In this document: one piece after another, positions 31,308 through 39,014 of the stretch
How the letters are laid out: every line of letters starts with the position of its first letter
How positions within the stretch are numbered: the stretch's first letter is position 1
Made by a program: the position numbers and the translations under genes
Notes under the pieces: generated by a model
Database searches by the model: none
What the model was told of the DNA's origin: nothing
Seen by the model: the letters and a program-made list of their open reading frames with translations, nothing else
Assembly (NCBI RefSeq): GCF_025465545.1
Contig: NZ_JAODMK010000050.1
Span: 1-39,014 of the forward strand
DNA from: Naasia sp.
GTDB lineage: Bacteria; Actinomycetota; Actinomycetes; Actinomycetales; Microbacteriaceae
Length of the DNA stretch: 39,014 nt
Reading direction: 5' to 3'

Positions 31308-32357
31308 TCAGCCCCGCTCGCGATTCCAGCCCTCGAAGGAGTCCCAGCCGAGCGCGATCCGCGGCGGCTCGGCCCCGTCGACGGAGACGCCGACGCCGTT
31401 CCGCACGACACCGATGCGCCGGAAGCCATCGGGCAGCTCCCCCGGCGGGAACGTCGCCAGGAGGGAGTGGTCCTCGCCGCCGGTGAGGACGAGCGCCGTC
31501 GCCTCGGCGACCAGTTCCCGGGCGCCGTTCCGGACAGCCTCGACGTCCGGCTCGAGCGCCGCCGAGGAGAGGTCGAGGGACACCCCGCTCGCCTCGGCGA
31601 TGCGGCTTGCATCGAGGAGCAGCCCGTCGGAGATGTCGATCATCGCCGTGGCACCGCCCTGCATGGCCAGCACGCCGGACGGGATGGGCGGCGCCGGAGC
31701 GAGCTGGGCACGGATCAGCTCGGGGTGCCGCTCCCGCAGGGCGGGCAGCGCCGCCGGATCGGGCCGCCCCTCCCCGTCGACCGCGGAGCCGAACAGCAGG
31801 CGCAGACCCGCCGCGGCGCGCCCGAGCGGCCCTGCCACGGCCACCACATCGCCGGGCCGCGCTCCGGAGCGGCGCACCGCCGCCCCCCCGCCGAGGTCGC
31901 CGAACACCGTGACCGCGATCGTCAGCGTGGGTGAGGCGGACAGATCACCGCCGACCACGCCGACGCCCGGCGCGAGCGCCGCACACGCCTCCCTCAGCCC
32001 GTCGGCGAGCTGCTCCAGGAACGCGACCGCCGTCTCCCCCGGCGCCGCGAGGGCGACCACGAGAGCGGTCGGCGCGGCCCCCATCGCGGCGATGTCGGCC
32101 AGGTTGGTGGCCGCCGCCTTCCAGCCGAGATCGAAGGGGCTGGACCAGGCAAGGCGGAAGTCCGGCCCGTGCACGAGCAGGTCGGTGGAGATCACGGTGC
32201 GCCCGTCGGGAGCCGCGACGACCGCCGCATCGTCGCCGGGTCCGAGCAGCTGCAGGTCCGCCGCAGGCAGTCGCGGAAGGATTCGCCGAAGAGCCGCCGT
32301 CTCCCCCACCGCCTGCAGCGTGTCCAGGGTGGCCGCCGCATCCTCGGGTCCGTTCAC
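31308..32357 (-). CDS. thiL: Thiamine-monophosphate kinase
   Basis: 349-residue ATP-dependent kinase that makes thiamine pyrophosphate from thiamine monophosphate, last step of de novo synthesis. Motifs: G-P-G-D-D-A-A-V-V near residue 39, S-T-D-L-L-V-H-G-P-D-F-R, A-A-T-N-L-A-D-I-A-A-M-G-A near 80, V-V-G-G-D-L-S near 120, and D-I-S-D-G-L near 220. All metal Asp residues are present. The GTG at 32357 is selected by a TAGCGT box 7 bases upstream. Divergent from the DUF3515 gene. Very sure. Confidence 0.95.
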   Translation of the reverse strand: MNGPEDAAATLDTLQAVGETAALRRILPRLPAADLQLLGPGDDAAVVAAPDGRTVISTDLLVHGPDFRLAWSSPFDLGWKAAATNLADIAAMGAAPTALVVALAAPGETAVAFLEQLADGLREACAALAPGVGVVGGDLSASPTLTIAVTVFGDLGGGAAVRRSGARPGDVVAVAGPLGRAAAGLRLLFGSAVDGEGRPDPAALPALRERHPELIRAQLAPAPPIPSGVLAMQGGATAMIDISDGLLLDASRIAEASGVSLDLSSAALEPDVEAVRNGARELVAEATALVLTGGEDHSLLATFPPGELPDGFRRIGVVRNGVGVSVDGAEPPRIALGWDSFEGWNRERG

Positions 32358-32364
32358 CGCACCA

Positions 32365-32370
32365 ACGCTA
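32365..32370 (-). promoter_or_regulatory. -10 box (TAGCGT) of leaderless thiL
   Basis: TAGCGT on the minus strand, then 7 bases to the GTG at 32357. It shares a 70-base divergent spacer with the DUF3515 promoter. Confidence 0.6.
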
Positions 32371-32415
32371 GCGCCCTCCTCCCGTCTCCTCGGCGGGGCC
32401 GGAGGCGGCGACCGG

Positions 32416-32421
32416 TAGCCT
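32416..32421 (+). promoter_or_regulatory. -10 box (TAGCCT) of the leaderless DUF3515 gene
   Basis: TAGCCT, then GTGGCC, then GTG at 32428. The earlier GTG at 32422 touches the box and cannot be on the transcript, which fixes the start. Confidence 0.6.
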
Positions 32422-32427
32422 GTGGCC

Positions 32428-32931
32428 GTGCCCGATCGCCGCCTGCCGCGACGTCTCGCCGGTTCCCTCGGGGCCGCGGCGCTGCTCGCGTCCGCCCTGG
32501 CCGGCTGCGCTCCGGCCGTCGACCTCGACCCCGCCGAGGATGCCGCCGACGTCGCCTGCGCGAGCATCGTCGTGCGGCTGCCCGCGTCGCTCGGCGACGC
32601 CGCCCGCCGAGACACCGACGCACAGGGCACCGCAGCGTGGGGGGATCCCGCCGCCGTGCTGCTGCACTGCGGCGTTCCGGTGCCCGGCCCGACGACCGCC
32701 CGGTGTGTGAGCGTCAACGGGGTCGACTGGGTGGAGGACGCCACGGACGCCCCGGTGTACACCTACACGACGTACGGCCGCGATCCGGCGACGAGCGTGA
32801 CCATCGACTCCGCAGCCGCGTCCGGCTACACCGTCCTCACCGACCTGTCCGAGGCGGTCAAGGCCGAGCCGGGCACGGACGCCTGCGTGGGCGCCGAGGA
32901 CGTGCAAGCACCGGCCGGCACCGGCTCATGA
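32428..32931 (+). CDS. DUF3515 family lipoprotein
   Basis: 167-residue predicted lipoprotein: basic start, hydrophobic stretch, lipobox L-A-G-C with Cys near residue 26, then an exported domain. The marks of actinobacterial DUF3515 are V-L-L-H-C-G-V-P, a second Cys in A-R-C-V-S-V-N-G-V-D-W, a further Cys near the end, and Y-T-T-Y-G-R-D-P. The conserved Cys likely form a disulfide outside the cell. Function unknown; the gene is commonly found between ddl and thiL, as here. Converges on ddl. Family quite sure. Confidence 0.88.
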   Translation: MPDRRLPRRLAGSLGAAALLASALAGCAPAVDLDPAEDAADVACASIVVRLPASLGDAARRDTDAQGTAAWGDPAAVLLHCGVPVPGPTTARCVSVNGVDWVEDATDAPVYTYTTYGRDPATSVTIDSAAASGYTVLTDLSEAVKAEPGTDACVGAEDVQAPAGTGS

Positions 32932-32952
32932 GAACGTCCCGGGCGTCGAGGG

Positions 32953-34038
32953 CTACTCGAGGGCGAGCTCGATCAGCTCGTCGATCAGCTCCGGATAGGT
33001 GAGCCCGGACGCGAGCCAGCACTTGGGGAACATCGAGATCGGGGTGAATCCCGGCATCGTGTTCACCTCGTTGACCACGAAGCCGGATTCGGTGAGGAAG
33101 AAGTCGACCCGGGCGAGGCCCTCTCCGCCGATCGACTCGAAGGCGCGTGCGGCGATCCGCTGCATCTCTGCGAGCTCGCCCTCCCGCAGATCCGCGGGGC
33201 AGACCAGCTCGACGCCGGGCGCGCCCAGATATTTGGCCTCGAAGTCGTAGAAGTCCCGCCCGGTCACCACGACCTCGCCGGCGACGGAGACGCGGGCCGG
33301 TGCGCCGTCGCGGCCGCCGAGCACGGCGCATTCGACCTCGCGGCCGACGATCTCCCGCTCCACGAGCACCTTCGAGTCCTCGGCGAAGGCCATGGCGACC
33401 GCGGCCGCGACGCCTTCGGGACCGGTCACCCGGCTGACGCCGACCGACGATCCGGCGCGGGCCGGCTTCACGAACTGCGGATAGCCGAGCCCCTCGATCC
33501 GGCGCTGCCAGAGCTCGCGGTCCGCCGTCCAGCCCCGCTTCGTCAGGGTCACCCAGGGTGCGACCGAGATCCCGGCCGCCTCCAGGACGGTCTTGGTGAA
33601 GTGCTTGTCCATGCCGAGTGCTGAGGCGAGCACCCCGTTGCCCACGTAGGGCAGGTTCAGCAGGTCGAGCATGCCCTGCACCGTGCCGTCCTCGCCGAAG
33701 GGGCCATGCAGGATCGGGAAGACGAGGTCCACCTCGCCGAGCGAGCGGGAGACGCCGTCCTCCACCACCGTCAGCTCGCGGCTGCGCGTGCTCTCCGGCC
33801 AGTGCACCCGGGTGCCGTTGTCGGCGACCTCGGGGAGCACCTCCACATCGAGGGCGAAGCGGGTCGAGTCGTCGTGCTCGAGCACGAACGCGCCATCCCG
33901 GGTGATCCCCACCGGCACGACCTCGTAGCGCTCCCGGTCGATCGCGCCGAGCACCCCACCCGCCGTGGCACAGCTGATCGCGTGCTCGCTCGAGCGTCCG
34001 CCGAACAGCAGCACGATCCGAAGCTTGGTTCGCGGCAT
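32953..34038 (-). CDS. ddl: D-alanine--D-alanine ligase
   Basis: 361-residue ATP-grasp ligase making the D-Ala-D-Ala dipeptide for peptidoglycan. Motifs: L-L-F-G-G-R-S-S-E-H near the start, H-G-P-F-G-E-D-G-T-V-Q-G near 107, P-A-R-A-G-S-S-V-G-V near 190, R-V-D-F-F-L-T near 305, and E-V-N-T-M-P-G-F-T with metal Asn and Glu near 325. Length and the extra loop before the ATP-binding part fit the actinobacterial/VanA-like type. Starts 3 bases after gpsA stops, with GGGGGAG as the ribosome site. Cytoplasmic. Very sure. Confidence 0.97.
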   Translation of the reverse strand: MPRTKLRIVLLFGGRSSEHAISCATAGGVLGAIDRERYEVVPVGITRDGAFVLEHDDSTRFALDVEVLPEVADNGTRVHWPESTRSRELTVVEDGVSRSLGEVDLVFPILHGPFGEDGTVQGMLDLLNLPYVGNGVLASALGMDKHFTKTVLEAAGISVAPWVTLTKRGWTADRELWQRRIEGLGYPQFVKPARAGSSVGVSRVTGPEGVAAAVAMAFAEDSKVLVEREIVGREVECAVLGGRDGAPARVSVAGEVVVTGRDFYDFEAKYLGAPGVELVCPADLREGELAEMQRIAARAFESIGGEGLARVDFFLTESGFVVNEVNTMPGFTPISMFPKCWLASGLTYPELIDELIELALE

Positions 34039-34041
34039 CCG

Positions 34042-35061
34042 TCACTCCCCCTGGGGCAGGTCATCGGTGGTCAGGTGCGGCGCGAGGTCCTTCGGCGCGA
34101 GGGTGCCGTCGAGCACCTGACCGACCTGCTCCACGATCGGCATGTGCACGCCCCGAGTGCGCGCGAGGGCGAGCACCGGCTCGACCGACGAGAGCCCCTC
34201 CGCGGTCTGCTGCATCGCCGCGACGACCTCGGCCAACGCGTAGCCCTGCCCCAGCAGCCGTCCCGCCCGGTTGTTGCGGGAGAGCGGCGACTCGCTGGTC
34301 GCGATGAGGTCGCCGAGTCCGGCGAGACCGGCCATCGTCTCCGGCTGCGCTCCGAACGCCGAGGCGAAGGCCGACATCTCGGCGAGCCCCCGGGTCAGGA
34401 TCGACGCCTTCGTGTTCTCGCCGTAGCCCACACCGTCGACGATGCCGATCGCGAGTGCGATGAGGTTCTTCAGCACCCCGCCGAACTCGGTGCCGATGAC
34501 GTCCGTGTTGACGAATGAGCGGAAGTACGAGTTGGTCGCGGTCGCCGCAATGGTCTGGGCTGTGTGCAGGTCCTCGGAGGCGACGACCGCAGCGGTGGGC
34601 ATCTCCTTGGCGATCTCGAGCGCGAGGTTGGGCCCCGAGGCGACGGCGATCCGATGACCAGGAAGGCCGAGCTCGCCGGCGAGCACCTCGCTCATCCGGC
34701 TTCCCGTGCCCGCCTCCACCCCCTTCATCAGGCTGACCACGATCGCCTGCGAGTCGAGGTGCTCTGCGACATCCCGGAGGTTGGCCCGCAGCGCCTGGCT
34801 CGGGATCGAGATGTAGACCTGCTCCGCGCCCGCAACGACGACGCCGAGGCGGGAGTCGGCCTTGAGGGTGCGCGGAAGATTGATTCCGGGCAGGTAGTCG
34901 CTGTTGCGCTTGCCTCGGGAGATCTCCTCGGCGAGCTCGGGTCGCCTCGCCCAGATGGTCACGTCGGCGCCGCCGTCGGCGAGCACCTTGGCGAACGTGG
35001 TGCCCCAGCTGCCGGCGCCGAGGACGGCGACCCGGGGGCCGGGAGGGGTCGGGTCAGTCAA
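34042..35061 (-). CDS. gpsA: NAD(P)-dependent glycerol-3-phosphate dehydrogenase
   Basis: 339-residue enzyme that reduces dihydroxyacetone phosphate to sn-glycerol-3-phosphate, the backbone for phospholipids. Rossmann motif V-A-V-L-G-A-G-S-W-G-T-T near residue 12, S-L-M-K-G-V-E near 113, S-G-P-N-L-A-L-E near 150, G-V-L-K-N-L-I-A-L-A with the catalytic Lys near 200, and L-A-G-L-G-D-L-I-A-T near 260. A TTG at 35061 inside the end of plsC is the best start: it gives normal length and an 8-base overlap. It makes the substrate of the plsC pathway just upstream. Confidence 0.95.
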   Translation of the reverse strand: MTDPTPPGPRVAVLGAGSWGTTFAKVLADGGADVTIWARRPELAEEISRGKRNSDYLPGINLPRTLKADSRLGVVVAGAEQVYISIPSQALRANLRDVAEHLDSQAIVVSLMKGVEAGTGSRMSEVLAGELGLPGHRIAVASGPNLALEIAKEMPTAAVVASEDLHTAQTIAATATNSYFRSFVNTDVIGTEFGGVLKNLIALAIGIVDGVGYGENTKASILTRGLAEMSAFASAFGAQPETMAGLAGLGDLIATSESPLSRNNRAGRLLGQGYALAEVVAAMQQTAEGLSSVEPVLALARTRGVHMPIVEQVGQVLDGTLAPKDLAPHLTTDDLPQGE

Positions 35062-35797
35062 AGCGGCCCGTCTCCGTCTGGCCGCTCTTGCGCGGGTCCC
35101 AGCGCACGGCCGGCGCCTTCTCCCCGCGCAGCCCCTCGAGGAGCACGGTGATGTCATCCATGACCGCCTCGGTGGCTTCGGCCAGGACGCTCGCGTCGAT
35201 GGGTCTGCCCTGGAAGCGGGACAGGTCGACCGGGTCGCCGAATCGCACCGTGATCTTCGCTCTGGGGAACACCCTGAGCTTCTTGCCGTAGCGCGCCAGA
35301 AGGTTCTGGGTGCCCCAGTGCGCGGCCGGGATCACCGGGATGCCGTGTTCGAGGGCGACACGGACGGCGCCGCTCTTGCCGCGCATGGGCCAGAGGTCCG
35401 GATCACGCGTGAGGGAGCCCTCCGGGTAGACGACGACACAGCCGCCGGCGGCAACCACCTTCGCCGCCGCTTCGAGGCTCGCCCGACTGCCCGTACCCCC
35501 GGCGCGCTCGACAGGAAGCTGACCGGTCGAGCGCAGCACCGCACCCACCAGCGGGATCTTGAACAGGGAGGACTTGGTGAAGAAGTGCGGGGCGCGGCCG
35601 ATGTGCCAGGCGGCCCACCCCATGACGATCGGGTCGATCTCGCTGTAATGGTTCGGCGCCAGCACGAATGCGCCGGTCTCGGGCACCTTCTCGCCGTCGA
35701 GGATCCGCAGGCGGGTGACGAGCCGGAACGGAGGAAGCACGAGGGCGATGACCGGCCAGAAGGCGGACGGCCGCGTCTTCTCCGGCTTCCGTCGCAC
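35054..35797 (-). CDS. plsC: 1-acyl-sn-glycerol-3-phosphate acyltransferase
   Basis: 247-residue acyltransferase that makes phosphatidic acid at the membrane. The HX4D motif is N-H-Y-S-E-I-D near residue 45, the second block is F-F-T-K-S-S-L-F-K-I-P near 70, and the third is Y-P-E-G-S-L-T-R-D near 130. The frame is open upstream, but the GTG at 35797 is 6 bases after GATAAT, and M-R-R-K-P-E-K-T is a typical basic start. Overlaps gpsA by 8 bases, so supply and use of glycerol-3-phosphate are coupled. Very sure of family. Confidence 0.94.
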   Translation of the reverse strand: MRRKPEKTRPSAFWPVIALVLPPFRLVTRLRILDGEKVPETGAFVLAPNHYSEIDPIVMGWAAWHIGRAPHFFTKSSLFKIPLVGAVLRSTGQLPVERAGGTGSRASLEAAAKVVAAGGCVVVYPEGSLTRDPDLWPMRGKSGAVRVALEHGIPVIPAAHWGTQNLLARYGKKLRVFPRAKITVRFGDPVDLSRFQGRPIDASVLAEATEAVMDDITVLLEGLRGEKAPAVRWDPRKSGQTETGRFD

Positions 35798-35803
35798 CGG
35801 ACC

Positions 35804-35809
35804 ATTATC
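35804..35809 (-). promoter_or_regulatory. -10 box (GATAAT) of the leaderless plsC-gpsA-ddl operon
   Basis: GATAAT on the minus strand, then GGTCCG, then the GTG at 35797. It gives plsC its own promoter within the murA-plsC run. Confidence 0.6.
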
Positions 35810-35849
35810 CCTGTCGCCAGGACTGCGCGCCGCACGGCTGCGCGTGCGT

Positions 35850-35869
35850 GCCGTCCGGGGAGGGACGGC
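35850..35869. terminator. Hairpin after murA, possible weak terminator
   Basis: GCCGTCC/GGACGGC, a perfect 7-base stem with a 6-base loop, 44 bases past the murA stop and 40 before the plsC -10 box. No T-tract follows, so it may only weaken read-through. Confidence 0.35.
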
Positions 35870-35913
35870 GCGGAGGGCGCCGTGTCCTCCGGCGCTCCCC
35901 CGCGCTCCTCGGG

Positions 35914-37284
35914 TCATCCCTCGACGGTGAAGCGGGCGCCGAGCGCCTCCAGCTTGGCCAGGAAGTTCTCGTAGCCGCGACTGATGATGCCCACGTTGCT
36001 CACGGTCGACCGGCCCTCGGCGGTGAGCGCCGCGATCAGGTGGCTGAACCCGCCGCGGAGGTCGGGGACCACGATGTCGGCGCCGTGCAGCGGGGTGGGG
36101 CCGACCACCACGGCGGCCTGCTCCAGGTCGCGGCGGGGAACCCGGCGGGCGGTGCCCACCAGGCCGGTCTTGTGCACGGTGATGTCGGCACCCATCTCGA
36201 TGAGGGCATCGGTGAAGCCGAAGCGGTTCTCGTAGACGGTCTCATGCACGATGGACGCGCCCTCGGCCTGGGTGAGCGCCACGATGAGCGGCTGCTGCCA
36301 GTCGGTCATGAAGCCGGGGTGCACGTCCGTCTCCACGACCACGGGCTTCAGCGGGGTGCCCGGGTGGTAGAACCGGATGCCATCGTCGTAGATGTCGAAC
36401 TTGCCCCCGACCTTCCGGAAGATGTTGAGGAAGGTCATCATGTGCTCCTGCTTGGCACCGCCGACGAACACGTCGCCACCGGTGGCCAGCGCGGCCGATG
36501 CCCAGCTCGCGGCCTCGTTCCGGTCGAAGATCGCCCGGTGCGTGTAGCCGTCCAGCTTGTCGACGCCCTCGATGAGGATCACGCGGTTGGGCTCGACCGA
36601 GATGATCGCGCCCATCTTCTGCAGGATCGCGATGAGGTCCATGATCTCGGGCTCGATCGCCGCATTGCGCAGCTCGGTGATGCCCTTGGCGCGGGTGGCG
36701 GTGAGCAGGACCTGCTCGGTGGCGCCGACGCTCGGGTATGGCAGCTCGATGTGGGCGCCGCGCAGCCCATGGGGTGCGGTGATGCGGATGCCGCTCGGCA
36801 GCTTGTCGACGACGGCGCCGAAGCGGCGCAGGGCGTCGAGGTGGAAGTCGATGGGCCGGTCGCCGATGCGGCAGCCGCCGAGGTCGGGGATGAACGCCTC
36901 GCCGAGCTGGTGCAGCAGCGGCCCGCAGAACAGGATCGGGATGCGGCTCGAGCCGGCATGCGCGTCGATGTCCGCCATGTGCGCGCTGCGCACGTTGGTC
37001 GGGTCGAGGATCAGGTCGCCGGGCTCTGCGCCCTCGGTGACGGTGACCCCGTGCACCTCGAGCAGCCCGCGGACCACCCGAACGTCGCTGATGTCCGGAA
37101 CGCTGCGCAGGAGGCTCGGCGTCTCGCCGAGGAGGGAGGCGACCATGGCCTTGGTCACGAGGTTCTTCGCACCGCGGACCTCGATCCGACCCTTGAGCGG
37201 GATGCCGCCATCGATGGCGAGTCGGTCCACGGTGAGGCCCACGCTCTCACCGGCCCGGGAAGCTTCCTTGACGAGACTGTTCAC
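35914..37284 (-). CDS. murA: UDP-N-acetylglucosamine 1-carboxyvinyltransferase
   Basis: 456-residue enzyme of the first committed step of peptidoglycan synthesis, adding enolpyruvate to UDP-GlcNAc; target of fosfomycin. It has the substrate Lys-Asn pair in R-G-A-K-N near residue 40 and the catalytic Cys in L-G-G-C-R-I-G-D-R-P near 137, so it should be fosfomycin-sensitive in type (Cys, not Asp). An N-terminal lead of about 20 residues precedes the core. GTG 37284 is chosen for AAGGA 4 bases upstream. It follows leuD by 32 bases. Very sure. Confidence 0.96.
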   Translation of the reverse strand: MNSLVKEASRAGESVGLTVDRLAIDGGIPLKGRIEVRGAKNLVTKAMVASLLGETPSLLRSVPDISDVRVVRGLLEVHGVTVTEGAEPGDLILDPTNVRSAHMADIDAHAGSSRIPILFCGPLLHQLGEAFIPDLGGCRIGDRPIDFHLDALRRFGAVVDKLPSGIRITAPHGLRGAHIELPYPSVGATEQVLLTATRAKGITELRNAAIEPEIMDLIAILQKMGAIISVEPNRVILIEGVDKLDGYTHRAIFDRNEAASWASAALATGGDVFVGGAKQEHMMTFLNIFRKVGGKFDIYDDGIRFYHPGTPLKPVVVETDVHPGFMTDWQQPLIVALTQAEGASIVHETVYENRFGFTDALIEMGADITVHKTGLVGTARRVPRRDLEQAAVVVGPTPLHGADIVVPDLRGGFSHLIAALTAEGRSTVSNVGIISRGYENFLAKLEALGARFTVEG

Positions 37285-37316
37285 GAGATCCTTACTTCCG
37301 GTGTCCGGTCCGCGAT

Positions 37317-37916
37317 CTAGCTGCGGGCCGGGAGCGTTGTGGGCCGCCAGCTCTCGCGGCGTCCCTCGAATTCGGCGATGCGCGCCTCGTCGCGCAGGGT
37401 CAGGGCGATGTCGTCGAGACCCTCGAGCAGCCTCCACCTGGTGTAGTCGTCGATGTCGAACGGCACGACGATCTCTCCGAGGGAGACGCTCTTCGCAACC
37501 AGATCGACGGTAACCGCTATTCCCGGATCCGCTTCGACCCCGGCCCAGAGTTTCTCCAGATCGTCCTCGGAGATGGTCCCGGTGACAAGGCCCTGCTTGC
37601 CCGAATTGCCGCGGAAGATGTCCCCGAATCGGGGGCTCAACACGACCTTGAAGCCGAAATCGCGCAGCGCCCAGACGGCGTGTTCGCGGCTGGATCCTGT
37701 TCCGAAGTCCTGCCCGGCGAGCAGGACCGACGCGCCGGCGTAGGCCGGCTCGTTGAGGATGAAGTCCGGATCCTGGCGCCAGGCGTAGAAGAGCGCGTCC
37801 TCGAAGCCGGTCTTCGTGACTCGCTTGAGGAAGTTGGCAGGGATGATCTGGTCGGTGTCGACGTTGGAGCGGCGCATCGGCACCGCGATCCCGGTGTGCG
37901 TGGAGAACCTGTCCAT
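37317..37916 (-). CDS. leuD: 3-isopropylmalate dehydratase small subunit
   Basis: 199-residue small subunit of isopropylmalate isomerase, which moves the hydroxyl group from 2- to 3-isopropylmalate in leucine synthesis. Motifs: N-V-D-T-D-Q-I-I-P near residue 19, and [11 protein letters not shown] near 68 with the substrate-binding Ser/Arg. Starts in an ATGA overlap with leuC, so the two subunits are made together. Very sure. Confidence 0.97.
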   Translation of the reverse strand: MDRFSTHTGIAVPMRRSNVDTDQIIPANFLKRVTKTGFEDALFYAWRQDPDFILNEPAYAGASVLLAGQDFGTGSSREHAVWALRDFGFKVVLSPRFGDIFRGNSGKQGLVTGTISEDDLEKLWAGVEADPGIAVTVDLVAKSVSLGEIVVPFDIDDYTRWRLLEGLDDIALTLRDEARIAEFEGRRESWRPTTLPARS

Positions 37917-39014
37917 CAGGCACCCACCGTCGGCTGCAGCTGTGCGGCCGGGCCGTCCTGCTCGAGGTCCCACGGGCTGGAGAGCGTGCCGCGGATGGCG
38001 GTCGCCGCCGCGACGAGCGGGGAGACGAGGTGGGTGCGTCCGCCCTTGCCCTGGCGGCCCTCGAAGTTGCGGTTGCTGGTGGAGGCGCAGCGCTCCCCCG
38101 GGGCCAGCTGGTCCGGGTTCATGCCGAGGCACATGGAGCAGCCCGCGAAGCGCCACTCGGCGCCGAACGCCTCGATGATCTTGTCGAGCCCCTCCGCCTC
38201 CGCCTCGAGCCGCACCCGTGCCGATCCGGGAACGACCATCACGCGCACCCCGGGCGCCTTCTGCTTGCCCTGGATGACGGACGCGAACGCCCGCAGGTCC
38301 TCGATGCGGCTGTTGGTGCAGGAGCCCATGAACACCGCGTCGACCGCGATCTCCTTGAGGGGCGTGCCGGCGGCGAGGTCCATGTACTGGAGCGCGCGCT
38401 CGGCGGCGGCCCGCTCGTTGGGGTCGAGGATCGCCCGCGGGTCGGGGACCGACTCGGAGAGGGAGACGCCCTGGCCGGGGTTGGTGCCCCAGGTCACGAA
38501 CGGCTCGAGCCGGTCGGCATCGAGGTAGACCTCGGCGTCGAACACCGCGTCGTCGTCGGTGACGAGGGTCCGCCAGTAGTCGACAGCGGCATCCCAGTCG
38601 GCGCCCCGCGGAGCGTGCGGCCGCCCCTTCAGGTAGTCGAAGGTGACGTCGTCCGGGGCGATCATGCCGGCGCGGGCGCCCGCCTCGATCGACATGTTGC
38701 AGACCGTCATCCTGCCCTCCATCGAGAGGCTGCGGATGGCGCTGCCACGGAACTCGAGCACGTAGCCCTGGCCACCGCCGGTTCCGATCTTCGCGATCAC
38801 GGCCAGGATGATGTCCTTGGCCGTCACTCCCGGACGGAGTGTGCCGTCGACGGTGATGGCCATCGTCTTGAAGGGCTTCAGCGGGAGCGTCTGGGTGGCC
38901 ATGACATGCTCCACCTCGCTGGTGCCGATGCCGAAGGCCATGGCGCCGAACGCGCCGTGTGTCGACGTGTGCGAGTCTCCGCACACCACGGTTATGCCCG
39001 GCTGGGTCAGGCCG
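37916..39014 (-). CDS. leuC: 3-isopropylmalate dehydratase large subunit (partial, 5' end outside window)
   Basis: The C-terminal 365 codons or so of the iron-sulfur large subunit of isopropylmalate isomerase. [11 protein letters not shown] is at the window edge; the [4Fe-4S] Cys ligands are in [11 protein letters not shown] and [21 protein letters not shown] is the active-site end motif. The beginning (about 115 residues) lies beyond position 39014. The leuC-leuD-murA run probably forms one transcript. Very sure. Confidence 0.97.
   Translation of the reverse strand, partial: GLTQPGITVVCGDSHTSTHGAFGAMAFGIGTSEVEHVMATQTLPLKPFKTMAITVDGTLRPGVTAKDIILAVIAKIGTGGGQGYVLEFRGSAIRSLSMEGRMTVCNMSIEAGARAGMIAPDDVTFDYLKGRPHAPRGADWDAAVDYWRTLVTDDDAVFDAEVYLDADRLEPFVTWGTNPGQGVSLSESVPDPRAILDPNERAAAERALQYMDLAAGTPLKEIAVDAVFMGSCTNSRIEDLRAFASVIQGKQKAPGVRVMVVPGSARVRLEAEAEGLDKIIEAFGAEWRFAGCSMCLGMNPDQLAPGERCASTSNRNFEGRQGKGGRTHLVSPLVAAATAIRGTLSSPWDLEQDGPAAQLQPTVGA

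Overview
The window is high-GC (about 70%) actinobacterial chromosome. The best match from gene order and protein character is a member of the Microbacteriaceae. Supporting signs are the blocks leuC-leuD-murA-plsC-gpsA-ddl, thiL/DUF3515, rsmD, recG-coaD and DUF177-rpmF-rnc-mutM-smc, a full set of coenzyme F420 genes, and many genes whose start codon lies only 6-8 nt after a TAnnnT-type -10 box (leaderless transcription). No tRNA, rRNA, CRISPR array, insertion sequence or phage gene was seen.

Layout. (1) 1-8748: the end of an endonuclease/exonuclease/phosphatase-type gene, a frameshifted RES-domain-like gene, then smc, a membrane metal-dependent hydrolase, a tandem GNAT acetyltransferase, and the mutM-rnc-rpmF-DUF177 operon (transcribed leftward). 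(2) 8819-25895: about 17 kb of accessory catabolic and cofactor genes lying between two core blocks (DUF177 and coaD). It holds a small membrane protein; a leftward operon nitrilase-hydantoinase-LLM oxidoreductase-class III aminotransferase that looks like reductive pyrimidine (uracil) breakdown; a rightward BtuCDF-type ABC transporter joined to cofD; a convergent cofC; an iolC/aldolase pair; a CYP152-type P450; and a leftward F420 operon (LLM oxidoreductase, cofE, fgd). (3) 25992-39014: coaD, recG, an acyl-CoA dehydrogenase, rsmD, thiL, a DUF3515 lipoprotein, ddl, gpsA, plsC, murA, leuD and the 3' part of leuC.

How the genes fit together. CofC, CofD and CofE make F420 from Fo, and Fgd reduces it with glucose-6-phosphate. 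F420H2 could then feed the LLM-family oxidoreductases. One of these is embedded in the pyrimidine operon, exactly where a dihydropyrimidine dehydrogenase would be expected, and no such dehydrogenase is seen. This gives the main hypothesis of the window: an F420H2-dependent uracil reductase at the head of a reductive pyrimidine pathway ending in malonate semialdehyde. The neighbouring iolC/aldolase pair (inositol catabolism) would end in the same compound.

Other points of interest: the transporter is coupled to cofD by an ATGA overlap, suggesting Fo/F420-0 uptake. CofE stops exactly where actinobacterial FbiB normally continues into an FMN reductase domain. A 27-codon leaderless ORF is coupled to cofC. 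Three long imperfect intergenic hairpins may be dispersed REP-like elements. All functional calls rest on reading motifs and neighbours; no search was run.
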